From: Holosporales bacterium
GTDB taxonomy: Bacteria > Pseudomonadota > Alphaproteobacteria > BNTO01
DNA: 18,797 nucleotides
Direction of reading: 5' to 3'
Assembly: GCA_031270515.1 (NCBI GenBank)
Contig: JAISXM010000068.1
Location: forward strand, 1-18,797
Shown here: positions 6,665 through 13,882 of the stretch, piece after piece
How positions within the stretch are numbered: the first letter of the stretch is position 1
How the letters are laid out: the number at the start of each line of letters is the position of its first letter
The notes under the pieces: model-generated
What the model saw: the letters and a program-made list of their open reading frames with translations, nothing else
Databases searched by the model: none
What the model was told of the DNA's origin: nothing
Position numbers and translations under genes: made by a program

Positions 6665-8191
6665 CTACGCGGCCACGTCCCTATCCTGCACGCTCAAGCG
6701 CGCAAACAGCTCATGCAGCCCGATGGCGTGCGATGCCTTGACCCACACGGCATCCCCATCGCGCAAATCACGCAACAACAAACGCTCCAGCTCATTCAAA
6801 GAACTCGCTAACGCGCCGCGCTTGCCCTTGGGCATTGCTTCAAACGGCTCCTGCACAAACTCCCCTAATGCGTAAACTTTATCGAAATCGCTCTCGCTCA
6901 GAGCATCAAACAGCTGCGCATGCGCATCACGCGTCGTCTTCCCCAGCGCCAGCATATCCCCGACCACCGCGATCTTGCGCGGGGCCTGCATCGACGCAAA
7001 CGCACGCATTCCCGCCAACATAGAGGCCAAGTTCGCATTATACGCGTCATCCACCAACTGCACCTGCCTCGCCCCATCAAGCATGAGAGTGCGCACCTGC
7101 CCCCGCCCGGGCAAAGGCGCAAGGCTGCTCATCACAGGCAAAAACACATCCGTGATCACCTGCGCATGCTCGCCAACTATGTGCTGCAGCGTCCCGTCAT
7201 ACGCGGCACACATGGCCGACGCAAGCGCAATCGCGCTATCCTGAACGAAGTGCTCCCCAACTGCGCGGATCGTGTACTCAAACGTGACCCCGCAGACGCG
7301 CAGCACCACGTGCGTTTGATTGCCGTCCACAACCGCACTAGCGATCTGCACGGAGGCGTTGTTATTGCCAACAGTCACAACGTCGATAGCACCAAACTCC
7401 TCCGCGACATGCTTGATCACAGGGAACAGCTTATACGTCTCCTGGTCAACGACAACGACTCCGCCAGAACACAGCCCCGAAAACAGCATCGCCTTCTCGT
7501 GAGCAAGCGAATCCAGGGACTTGAAATTCTCGATGTGCGCGCACGTAATCGGGGTCATCACGGCGATATGGGGATTGCACAGAGCCGCCAACACCTGCAT
7601 AGAATCCGGCTCGTCAATGCCGATCTCGAACACCCCAAAACGCGTGTCGGCGGCCAGCTGGGTGATGCTCAGCGGAAGCCCGATCTTCCCGTTGTGGTTA
7701 CATCGCGTCGACACCGTATCGCCCGCATGCGCCAGCAGCGCGGCAATCCATTCGCGCACTGTAGTCTTGCCGACGCTCCCGGACACCCCAACGATGGTAG
7801 CCGCGGTCCTTGCCCTGGCGTATTGCGCGAGGTCCATCAACGCAGCGTGGGTGCTGTCCACCTTTATGTGACTGTACGAACTCAGCTCCGGAAACGCCTT
7901 CGCTCGCTCGACTATAGCCAACTGGGCGCCACGCTCGCACGCTTGGGCGACAAAATCGTGCCCATCCACGCGCGCCCCGCTTAGCGCGATAAAAACTTGC
8001 CCAGGCGTGATGGTCCTTGAGTCGATAGAAAACCCGGCGATTGGAGTATTTGTCGGCACGGAAATAAAACGCAGCGCGCAAACGATGTCGTCGAATGTCC
8101 ACGCAGAAGTCGGTTGCGTTGGATCATCCACGGCGCTGGTCGTGTCTGGCGGATTTTTGTCAAACTCTACTAAAGTGCATTCATCTATCAT
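6665..8191 (-). CDS. murF: UDP-N-acetylmuramoyl-tripeptide--D-alanyl-D-alanine ligase
   Basis: The last cytoplasmic step of the muramyl-pentapeptide pathway: ATP-dependent addition of D-Ala-D-Ala to UDP-MurNAc-tripeptide. The 508 residues show the Mur ligase order. An N-terminal substrate domain carries SIDSRTITPGQVFIAL (55-70) and DGHDF. The ATPase domain has P-loop GVSGSVGKTT (135-144), NHNGKIGLP (165-173) and AHIENF. The C-terminal domain has DDAYNANLASM (381-391; the family usually has NANP), GDMLALG (411-417) and KASHAIGLHE, where KGS is more usual. A roughly 30-residue N-terminal extension precedes the conserved start. It begins with ATG 40 nt after the murE stop, the usual murE-murF order, so co-transcription is likely. 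The gene is clearly richer in GC than its flanks, which produces long spurious frames on the other strand. Stop TAG. Confidence 0.97.
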   Translation of the reverse strand: MIDECTLVEFDKNPPDTTSAVDDPTQPTSAWTFDDIVCALRFISVPTNTPIAGFSIDSRTITPGQVFIALSGARVDGHDFVAQACERGAQLAIVERAKAFPELSSYSHIKVDSTHAALMDLAQYARARTAATIVGVSGSVGKTTVREWIAALLAHAGDTVSTRCNHNGKIGLPLSITQLAADTRFGVFEIGIDEPDSMQVLAALCNPHIAVMTPITCAHIENFKSLDSLAHEKAMLFSGLCSGGVVVVDQETYKLFPVIKHVAEEFGAIDVVTVGNNNASVQIASAVVDGNQTHVVLRVCGVTFEYTIRAVGEHFVQDSAIALASAMCAAYDGTLQHIVGEHAQVITDVFLPVMSSLAPLPGRGQVRTLMLDGARQVQLVDDAYNANLASMLAGMRAFASMQAPRKIAVVGDMLALGKTTRDAHAQLFDALSESDFDKVYALGEFVQEPFEAMPKGKRGALASSLNELERLLLRDLRDGDAVWVKASHAIGLHELFARLSVQDRDVAA

Positions 8192-8231
8192 ACATACTCT
8201 ATATATAATTCCCTAACCAGTGCTAAACTAC

Positions 8232-9962
8232 TTATTGTGAGTTCACAGTATTTATAGTTGACTGAATATAAATCCTGTCGCTAAGCAAGATTTCGTTCCC
8301 CATAACCTTTTGATACAGCTCATGACCACGCCCAGCTACTAACAGTATATCTCCTTTGGCAAGATCTGCAATGGCTTGGGATATAGCGACTCGCCGCCCC
8401 GGAATTTCCGTCACGCGGTGGTCCGGCCCTGCCCCCTGCGTTCCTTCTAATATGTCCTTGCGTATCGACGCGGGATCCTCAAACCTTGGGTTGTCGTCCG
8501 TCACAATCACGCGCGACGCCAGCTGCACCGCGATGCGCCCCATTTGAGCGCGCTTCGTTTTGTCGCGGTCTCCCCCGCAGCCGAATACTATGACCAAATT
8601 ATTGTGCGGGATGTTTTTTAATTCCGACAGCACCGTAACAAACGCATCCGGCGTGTGGCAGAAGTCGACAAAGATGCTGGCGCCGTTGTGGGTGCCTACC
8701 AGCTCCATGCGCCCTGGGATGGGGGACAGGTACGGAATCGCGGCGACAAGGTCGTCCAACACAAGGGCTCCATGCGCACCAAGGATCAACCCAAGCGCAC
8801 ACAACAGGTTCTCCAGCTGAAATAGCCCTGAACCATGGTACGTCACGCGTTCAAAGATTCGGTCATATACGCGCAAGTCAAATGTAATGGAACTCGCGTT
8901 GGTTGCGTAGCTTGTTATAGCTAAATCCGCAGGTGGGGAGCCGTATTGTGAGCTTTGGGCTCCGCGTTGCGAGTTTTGGGAGCTGTCTTGGGAACCATAT
9001 TGAACGCCGTATGTAATGATCTTCAAGTGTTTTTGAGCACAAGCATCCAAAATGCGCGCGTCGCAACCAGCCTTTATTACGGCACTCGCCCCGTCACGCG
9101 CCAATTCCGCGAACAAACGCATTTTCGCCGCGATGTAGGCGTCCATGTCGTTGTGATAGTCAAGGTGATCTTGAGTAATGTTGGTGAGCGCAACTGCATC
9201 GAAACTTAAGCCATCAAGCCGGCGCTGATGTAGCCCATGGCTGGTAGCCTCTATTGCGGCGCATTGCACGCCTGCGAGGGACAATTTGTTTAAAATTTTG
9301 TGAAGGGACACTGGATCGTACGTGGTCAAGGATGGGACGCTAATGTTCGACAAAATCCTGTTTACGTTTTCTTGGGACAGATCTTCAGCGGCAGGTGGAT
9401 GCTCAAATGTTGGCTCCGATACGCTCTCAAAAGCTGGCCCTGATACGCTCTCAAAAGCTGGCCCCGATACGCCCTCAAAAGCTGGCCCCGATATTCCTAC
9501 GCCCTCCGATGTTGGCCCCGATATTCCTACCCCCAACGTTCCTAAGCTGGCGGCCGAAATCCCCAGATGCCCGAGCAATTGACGCACCATCACAACTGTA
9601 GAACTTTTGCCATTGGTTCCAGTCACCGCAAGCAACGTATTTGGCACAGGGGCATACATATGTTGGCATAATTTGGCAACAGCCATACGAGCATTTTGGA
9701 TGGGGACTATTGGCGCAGTCCCGAAATCGCTTAATTCTGGCAATTCAGCTTGTGAGGCTTCGGCCAAAACGAGCACCGCCCCCTGAGACAGCGCCATCGG
9801 AATATACTGCAGCGCATCCGGAGCGGCAACAAATATATCGCCAGGGTTCGTTGCGCGCGAATCCATCGCAACCCCAGACGCGGGCACTGCGGTGTTCACA
9901 TGTACGCCAAGGGCATCCTTTAGTATATCTTTCGCATCCACTTCGCTATCCAAAACCTGCAT
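8232..9962 (-). CDS. murE: UDP-N-acetylmuramoyl-tripeptide synthetase (meso-DAP adding) with repeat insertions
   Basis: Adds meso-diaminopimelate to UDP-MurNAc-L-Ala-D-Glu using ATP in the cytoplasm. Counting from a TTG at 9968: substrate domain with MDSR (35-38), P-loop TGTNGKSS (116-123), TTYDP, EATSHGL (240-246), NITQDHLDYH, the lysine expected to be carbamylated in AAKMRLF (K282), VDFCHTPDA, GCGGDRDKTKR, DNPR (492-495, the meso-DAP specificity motif) and GRGHE. ATG 9962 is preferred over TTG 9968, as in-frame ATG two codons later; neither has a clear ribosome binding site. At 578 residues it is longer than a typical MurE (about 490-500). The surplus is two low-complexity insertions built of tandem repeats: residues ~147-190, just after the SLGTLG motif, and ~323-344. 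Both fall in variable loops, so the enzyme is probably functional. Stop TAA. Confidence 0.96.
   Translation of the reverse strand: MQVLDSEVDAKDILKDALGVHVNTAVPASGVAMDSRATNPGDIFVAAPDALQYIPMALSQGAVLVLAEASQAELPELSDFGTAPIVPIQNARMAVAKLCQHMYAPVPNTLLAVTGTNGKSSTVVMVRQLLGHLGISAASLGTLGVGISGPTSEGVGISGPAFEGVSGPAFESVSGPAFESVSEPTFEHPPAAEDLSQENVNRILSNISVPSLTTYDPVSLHKILNKLSLAGVQCAAIEATSHGLHQRRLDGLSFDAVALTNITQDHLDYHNDMDAYIAAKMRLFAELARDGASAVIKAGCDARILDACAQKHLKIITYGVQYGSQDSSQNSQRGAQSSQYGSPPADLAITSYATNASSITFDLRVYDRIFERVTYHGSGLFQLENLLCALGLILGAHGALVLDDLVAAIPYLSPIPGRMELVGTHNGASIFVDFCHTPDAFVTVLSELKNIPHNNLVIVFGCGGDRDKTKRAQMGRIAVQLASRVIVTDDNPRFEDPASIRKDILEGTQGAGPDHRVTEIPGRRVAISQAIADLAKGDILLVAGRGHELYQKVMGNEILLSDRIYIQSTINTVNSQ
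8937..8999 (-). repeat. 21-bp degenerate tandem repeat inside murE (three units)
   Basis: Plus-strand units start at 8937, 8958 and 8979, type GGAGCCGTATTGTGAGCTTTG. They encode a Gln/Ser-rich stretch (QYGSQDS, QNSQRGA, QSSQYGS) that is an insertion in the central domain of MurE. Confidence 0.75.
9411..9542 (-). repeat. 24-bp (x3) and 30-bp (x2) tandem repeats inside murE
   Basis: Plus-strand 24-bp units start at 9411, 9435 and 9459 (type TGGCCCCGATACGCTCTC plus AAAAGC). Two 30-bp units start at 9483 and 9513 and share the TGGCCCCGAT head. They encode SGPAFESV-type octapeptides and VGISGPxxEG decapeptides, so the total length stays in frame. The related heads suggest that one repeat grew from the other. 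Confidence 0.9.
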
Positions 9963-10030
9963 GCACAATCATTCGCGAAAACCGTATCCCCCACGCCAAA
10001 TTAAATGCGGAATTACGATTTTTGCCACAG

Positions 10031-10070
10031 ATCCATTTGTACTGATGCTAATCCATTTGTGTTGATGCTA
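10031..10070 (-). repeat. 20-bp direct repeat upstream of murE
   Basis: ATCCATTTGTACTGATGCTA (10031-10050) is followed at once by a second copy with two changes (10051-10070). It lies about 70-110 bp upstream of the murE start, so a role as an operator or leader element is possible. Just beyond it, 10077-10098 read on the minus strand gives GTGGGGACTCGGTATAGAT, close to the outer end of the palindromic elements upstream of mgtE and hscA. The rest of this 185-bp gap shows nothing else. Confidence 0.7.
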
Positions 10071-10147
10071 ACACAGTATCTATACCGAGTCCCCACATAT
10101 AAAGGAATGCGTCGACACATAAAAAGACATATTCTTAAAATAATAGT

Positions 10148-11578
10148 TTAAATACCTAAAAAGCTTCGTAGCGCCGCCGCAAACTCCGACGCCAGCTTCT
10201 TCCTATCCTGAAGGCCTTGTGCCGTGCGGCTTGCAATATCCGCCGTTTCCTCGCGCCGTGTAATAATCGCCTCACTGATTTTTACAGTTACATCCGGGCA
10301 CTCAACCAATATGCGCTTTAAGTCGTCCCTCTCCAGCGAATAAATCACCGCATCGCAATGAGCTGCCACGGTTGCGTTTCTGGGCGCACTATGCAACACG
10401 CCGCCCTCTCCAAAAAAATCGTTCGTCACTAAATAAGTTATGTGCTTTTTTATGCTCTCATCGCTTGATGGATCAGGGACCTGTATCGATATATCGACCA
10501 TCCCCTCCCCAATAAAATACATAGCGCTGCCCGTAGTCTTTTCCGCAATGATAATTTCGCCGGCCTTGTACGTTTTAGGCGTCAGCACGCCCGCAATTTT
10601 GTGCAGTTCTTCTTCCGAGCACGTCGCAAACAGCGGGCTAAGCCTTGCCACATCAAACGCTGGCGTCGTTGCGACGGATGACCTCAAATCCGGCTCATCA
10701 TTCCCTTTAAATATACGACAAGTAGTCTCGGCAAAGTTAATATTGTGATCCCCTAAGTGCTTAACAATAGACTGGATCACATTATGTACAACCACTTTCT
10801 CTTCCGAGAAATCGGGAATTTTGAACAACACCTTATACGAAACCAAGCCGCCCGCTAAGTTTTGGGCGAACACTTTCGCTTGCTTTTCGAACACTCTCGG
10901 AGCCCCAGCTGCCGCCGCCTGCAATATCCGCTTCGCCCGATCAACCGGCACAAATGGATCGAGCACGACCTCCACGCTGCCCCAATAATCATGATGCGGG
11001 TCGCTCAAATTAACCACAACGTGATCCAACAACGCTCCATTACTAATAACTAATGTCGTATTGTTTATCAACGAAAACACTGTTTCTCTCAGCTTGATTT
11101 GTTCGACCTTTACTATCTCGCCACTCGGCAGCTTTATCCAATCTCCGACTTTAAAGTTTCCCGTGAAATCTAGGATTACGCCCGCGATGCAATCCTTCAC
11201 AAAGGTTTGCCCTGCGTAACCTAACCCCGCGCCCACGGTTACCAGCGACGCCCACACCCCGGTCGCAGGCTTGCCATACACGACGACCAAAACGAAAATT
11301 GCGCCTATGGAATAAATGCCTATGGCGACAAAGTCCTTCAGTACGCGGGAAATCGGCTTGCCGCGCCTGGCTTCCATCGGGTCCCAGCAAAATATGGAAA
11401 AGAACCGCACCACGACCCACGACAGCAACGCGATGGTCAACGCCTTGAGCCCTTGCTCTATGTCGTATGAAAACCCTGTGTTGTCGGCACTAATTGCGTC
11501 GCCGGCGCTGAATAAAAACAACAGAAGCCCTACGCACGTGACGCCAATCGTCAAATATGAAATGCCTTTCCAATTCAC
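10148..11578 (-). CDS. MscS-family mechanosensitive channel with C-terminal cyclic-nucleotide-binding-like domain
   Basis: A 476-residue inner-membrane protein. Membrane helices lie at about 5-25, 45-65 and 84-102. The pore-lining helix follows (~106-140) with the Gly/Ala packing pattern SLVTVGAGLGYAGQTFVKD, then the MscS beta domain beginning FKVGDWIKL (142-150) and VISNGALL. Residues about 312-425 form a cNMP-binding-like beta roll, ending in a phosphate-binding cassette FFGEGGVLHSAPRNATV with the key Glu (391) and Arg (400). The family releases osmolytes under membrane tension; cNMP-gated MscS relatives also respond to ligand, but the ligand here cannot be told from sequence. GTG start with GGGAC about 8 nt upstream; stop TAA. 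The upstream gap (11579-11765) contains a possible very decayed palindromic element and no gene. Confidence 0.93.
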   Translation of the reverse strand: MNWKGISYLTIGVTCVGLLLFLFSAGDAISADNTGFSYDIEQGLKALTIALLSWVVVRFFSIFCWDPMEARRGKPISRVLKDFVAIGIYSIGAIFVLVVVYGKPATGVWASLVTVGAGLGYAGQTFVKDCIAGVILDFTGNFKVGDWIKLPSGEIVKVEQIKLRETVFSLINNTTLVISNGALLDHVVVNLSDPHHDYWGSVEVVLDPFVPVDRAKRILQAAAAGAPRVFEKQAKVFAQNLAGGLVSYKVLFKIPDFSEEKVVVHNVIQSIVKHLGDHNINFAETTCRIFKGNDEPDLRSSVATTPAFDVARLSPLFATCSEEELHKIAGVLTPKTYKAGEIIIAEKTTGSAMYFIGEGMVDISIQVPDPSSDESIKKHITYLVTNDFFGEGGVLHSAPRNATVAAHCDAVIYSLERDDLKRILVECPDVTVKISEAIITRREETADIASRTAQGLQDRKKLASEFAAALRSFLGI

Positions 11579-11740
11579 GGTCGCTGTCCCGCAAAGACTA
11601 TTTGTATATTTTTAGTATTACATTGAGCGAAGTACTCGTCAATAGATCTGAATAGAAGATTGTCGAATCGTAGTCTCGATACTATCGTGGTCAATTCAAA
11701 TCGACAAATGTACACCATAGTTTTGTCGCGATATAAAAAG

Positions 11741-11788
11741 TTCAGGTTAATTTCGCAAAAAAAATTCAGACTAATTTCGCCAAAATTG
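11741..11788 (-). repeat. 24-bp direct repeat carrying the hscA stop codon
   Basis: Two 24-bp units, 11741-11764 and 11765-11788, type TTCAGxxTAATTTCGCmAAAA on the plus strand. The TGA stop of hscA (11766-11768) lies in the second unit, and the first unit repeats the same TGA. An 11-bp repeat TCGTTTTGCGC follows within the coding end (around 11793 and 11818). Confidence 0.75.
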
Positions 11789-13499
11789 ATTCCTCGTTTT
11801 GCGCCCAAACGGCTCCCTCGTTTTGCGCGCTCGTTCCCACAACATACGGCTCGATCACCAACGATTGCTGCACCTGGCTGATCGATTCGCTTGCCTGCAC
11901 CGTAATAATGCCGTCTTCATCCACGTCAATGCTCAGATGAATTTGCGGGACGCCCTTGGGCATGGGGCGCACCCCTTTGAGGACGAAGCTCCCCAGCGAA
12001 GTGCAATTGGCCGCCATCATATCATCTCCTTGCACGACGTGAATAAGTATAGACTTTTGATTGTCGTATATCGTGGAGAATTGCATATCCACATGAATAG
12101 GCGTGGGGGTGTACTTCGGAATAATGTTCTCCACGTACCCCATTACTGTTTGGATCCCAATAGAGGAGGGGATTATATCTAAAAGGAGTGGCCGGGGAGC
12201 AGGAGCCTCTTTTACAGGGGGCGCCGCATTTGTTCCGGATGACAAAGCTTCGCAATGTACCGCTGTGCTCCTTGATGACGACAAAGCTTCGCGATGTCCC
12301 GCCGTGCCCCTCGATGACGACAACGCTTCGCAATGTACCGCCGCCCCTAGTGCTACAGCGCGATCCGGGTCGATAGCGTCAAACACCTTGCTGGCTCCAA
12401 AGTACTGGGACAACGCGCTTACAACGCTCCGCAGCCTTGTCGACCCGCCCACAAGGGGAACGCCGTGGATGTCGCCAACCTTCATGTGCAAATCCGCAAG
12501 CAGCCTCTGCACAATAAACACCGTTCTTTGCACATGCATAGATATGGACGTGTCTATACAATCGACGACATCTGACACAGGGCACGCCACGTTCGGTATG
12601 CCCTCAAAAAGCTCATTTGCGATGTTTTCTTTTCGCATGTCGTTATAACGTTCCTTTAGAATCCTTGCGTAGTAAAGCGATGTAATATCAGCTGGGTTCC
12701 AATTAAGAAACGTCGCAATATCACGGTCTATATTGTTGCCTCCAAGGTTCAGATCTCCTGTAGTCCCCAGCACTTGAAACACGTGCCCTTGTATGCGCAA
12801 AACTGTTGCGTCAAATGTTCCTCCACCGAAGTCGTAGACCAAGTACACGCCTTCGGTATTGCTTACGTTCTGCTCGCGCGTTCCCATGTTCTGCTCGCGC
12901 GTCGTCTGCCCCTGGTTATTTCCCATGTTGTGTTCGCGCATCGCCTGTCCTTGGTTCAGCCCATATGCAATTGCGGCGGCGGTTGGTTCATTTATCAAGC
13001 GAATCACATTTATCCCCGCTTTTTGTGCGGCAAGCTTAGTCGCCTTGCGGGCTACATCCGAAAAGCGAGCGGGGACCGTAATTACGGCGTTAAATGAGGT
13101 CGTGCTGAGAGCGCGTTCGGTTTGCGTTTTTATGTGCGCCAACATTGCTGCGGATAAATCGAGCGCAGTCAATCCATTGTGCAAGGGCAGGTCAGGGGTT
13201 TCCATGAAACGCTTAAAATCGTGGTATAACTTGCGCGTCGTATTTGTGTCTATATGTATGTTATAGTCTGTATTCGCACGCACGTTATTGTCTGTGTCTG
13301 CGCAAATATTGCTATTATTCTTTACTGACAAGTCCTCCGTCAATACAGTTGGCGTCAACTCGGCTCCGTTCACGGGGATGATTGTTGCGCGTTGCTGCTC
13401 AGACAGCGCGACTACCGAGTTTGTTGTCCCTAGGTCTATGCCAACGCACGGAACATGCGTCAACGCAGAAACATCATTGCTGAGTGATATTAATTTCAT
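11766..13499 (-). CDS. hscA: HscA-like Hsp70 chaperone lacking the C-terminal lid
   Basis: An Hsp70 with the ATPase start VGIDLGTTNSVVAL, the phosphate-2 motif VYDFGGGTFDATVL, VPLVGGSTRLRSVV and a substrate-binding beta domain. Features pointing to HscA (Fe-S cluster chaperone) rather than DnaK are IDPDRAVALGAA (DnaK has NPDE), VFQVLGTTGDLNLGG, and HVVQGDD with NCTSLGSFVLKG. HscA is normally about 620 residues; this ends about 25 residues after the beta domain, so the whole helical lid is missing. The C-terminus (AQNEGAVWAQNEESILAKLV) is encoded by short direct repeats. Three further tandem-repeat insertions break the protein, one at the junction between ATPase and peptide-binding domains. 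No lid sequence was found in the downstream frame. ATG 13499 is preferred over the TTG just before it. Stop TGA. No isc genes are adjacent. It could instead be a divergent, specialised Hsp70 or a decaying gene. Confidence 0.85.
   Translation of the reverse strand: MKLISLSNDVSALTHVPCVGIDLGTTNSVVALSEQQRATIIPVNGAELTPTVLTEDLSVKNNSNICADTDNNVRANTDYNIHIDTNTTRKLYHDFKRFMETPDLPLHNGLTALDLSAAMLAHIKTQTERALSTTSFNAVITVPARFSDVARKATKLAAQKAGINVIRLINEPTAAAIAYGLNQGQAMREHNMGNNQGQTTREQNMGTREQNVSNTEGVYLVYDFGGGTFDATVLRIQGHVFQVLGTTGDLNLGGNNIDRDIATFLNWNPADITSLYYARILKERYNDMRKENIANELFEGIPNVACPVSDVVDCIDTSISMHVQRTVFIVQRLLADLHMKVGDIHGVPLVGGSTRLRSVVSALSQYFGASKVFDAIDPDRAVALGAAVHCEALSSSRGTAGHREALSSSRSTAVHCEALSSGTNAAPPVKEAPAPRPLLLDIIPSSIGIQTVMGYVENIIPKYTPTPIHVDMQFSTIYDNQKSILIHVVQGDDMMAANCTSLGSFVLKGVRPMPKGVPQIHLSIDVDEDGIITVQASESISQVQQSLVIEPYVVGTSAQNEGAVWAQNEESILAKLV
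12241..12344 (-). repeat. 39-bp tandem repeat inside hscA (linker region)
   Basis: Units start at 12241, 12280 and 12319 (the last partial), type GACAAAGCTTCGCAATGTAC plus 19 more bases. They encode a 13-residue unit around EALSSSRxTAxH. The insertion follows the conserved ALGAA motif that ends the ATPase domain and precedes LLLDIIPSSIGI, which opens the peptide-binding domain. Confidence 0.9.
12862..12960 (-). repeat. 39-bp tandem repeat inside hscA (ATPase domain)
   Basis: Full units at 12883-12921 and 12922-12960, with a 21-bp partial unit at 12862-12882. They encode NQGQxxREQNMG-type 13-mers. The insertion sits between AIAYGLN and VYDFGGGTFD, a position where Hsp70s have a short loop. 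Confidence 0.9.
13246..13317 (-). repeat. 24-bp degenerate tandem repeat inside hscA (near N-terminus)
   Basis: Three 24-bp units start at 13246, 13270 and 13294. They encode octapeptides NICADTDN, NVRANTDY and NIHIDTNT. The region replaces sequence that HscA normally has between its N-terminal strands and the KRFM motif. Confidence 0.7.
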
Positions 13500-13529
13500 C
13501 AATTATTGTCCATATGCAAGAAGACTCGC

Positions 13530-13558
13530 CATATATACCGGATTCCCATAACAAACAA
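13530..13558 (-). promoter_or_regulatory. Candidate sigma70 promoter for hscA at the end of element E
   Basis: On the minus strand, TTGTTT (13553-13558) and TATATG (13530-13535) are 17 bp apart, about 30 nt upstream of the ATG at 13499. The -35 is inside the palindromic element. Sequence and spacing mirror the candidate mgtE promoter at 4364-4392. Confidence 0.45.
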
Positions 13559-13712
13559 TTTAAAATTCGTTGTTTTACAAAACTTCGACTATGAAATTCG
13601 TTGTATTGCAAAGCTTCGACGATGAAGTTTGTTGTATGGCAAAGCTGTGACGATGAAATTCGTTGTATTACAAAGCTTCGGCTATGACAAACGTTCAAAT
13701 TGTTTTTATGGG
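13545..13712. repeat. CCCATAA-type palindromic element, copy E, with four internal 31-bp units
   Basis: Ends CCCATAACAAACAATTTAAA and GTTCAAATTGTTTTTATGGG are a near-perfect inverted pair. Between them lie four tandem 31-bp units (13563-13686) of the type AAATTCGTTGTATTACAAAG plus CTTCGACTATG. The single-copy interior of the other elements corresponds to one such unit, so this copy has expanded internally. The DNA from here to 13882 contains an AGTACTAT/ATAAGTACT hairpin near 13836-13861 and no gene I can support. Confidence 0.9.
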
Positions 13713-13882
13713 CAGCTATAACACGGGGATAACCCTGAAGGATAATAGCAAACAATCACGCTTATGTGTTGGCTTAGATTCATAAGTTCAGGAGATCGCT
13801 TGTCAAAACACGACTCAATCTCCCTAGCATTTACTGAGTACTATTTTTTTATAAGTACTATATAGTTTCTTCTGCTTTATTA

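Noticed and set aside
6920..7984. A 354-codon open frame on the plus strand opposite murF
   Set aside because: It is antisense to a clear murF, rich in Arg and His as expected from a GC-rich shadow frame, and has no recognisable domain.
11587..11720. An eighth palindromic element between mscS and hscA
   Set aside because: CCCGCAAAGACTATTTG and GTATTACATTG recall the family, but I could not find a convincing matching right arm, so it is not listed as a copy.
13563..13686. CRISPR array
   Set aside because: The 31-bp units are directly abutting with no unique spacers and lie inside a palindromic element; no cas genes are present.
13474..13755. A 93-codon minus-strand frame upstream of hscA
   Set aside because: It is a translation of the four 31-bp units of element E and overlaps the candidate hscA promoter.
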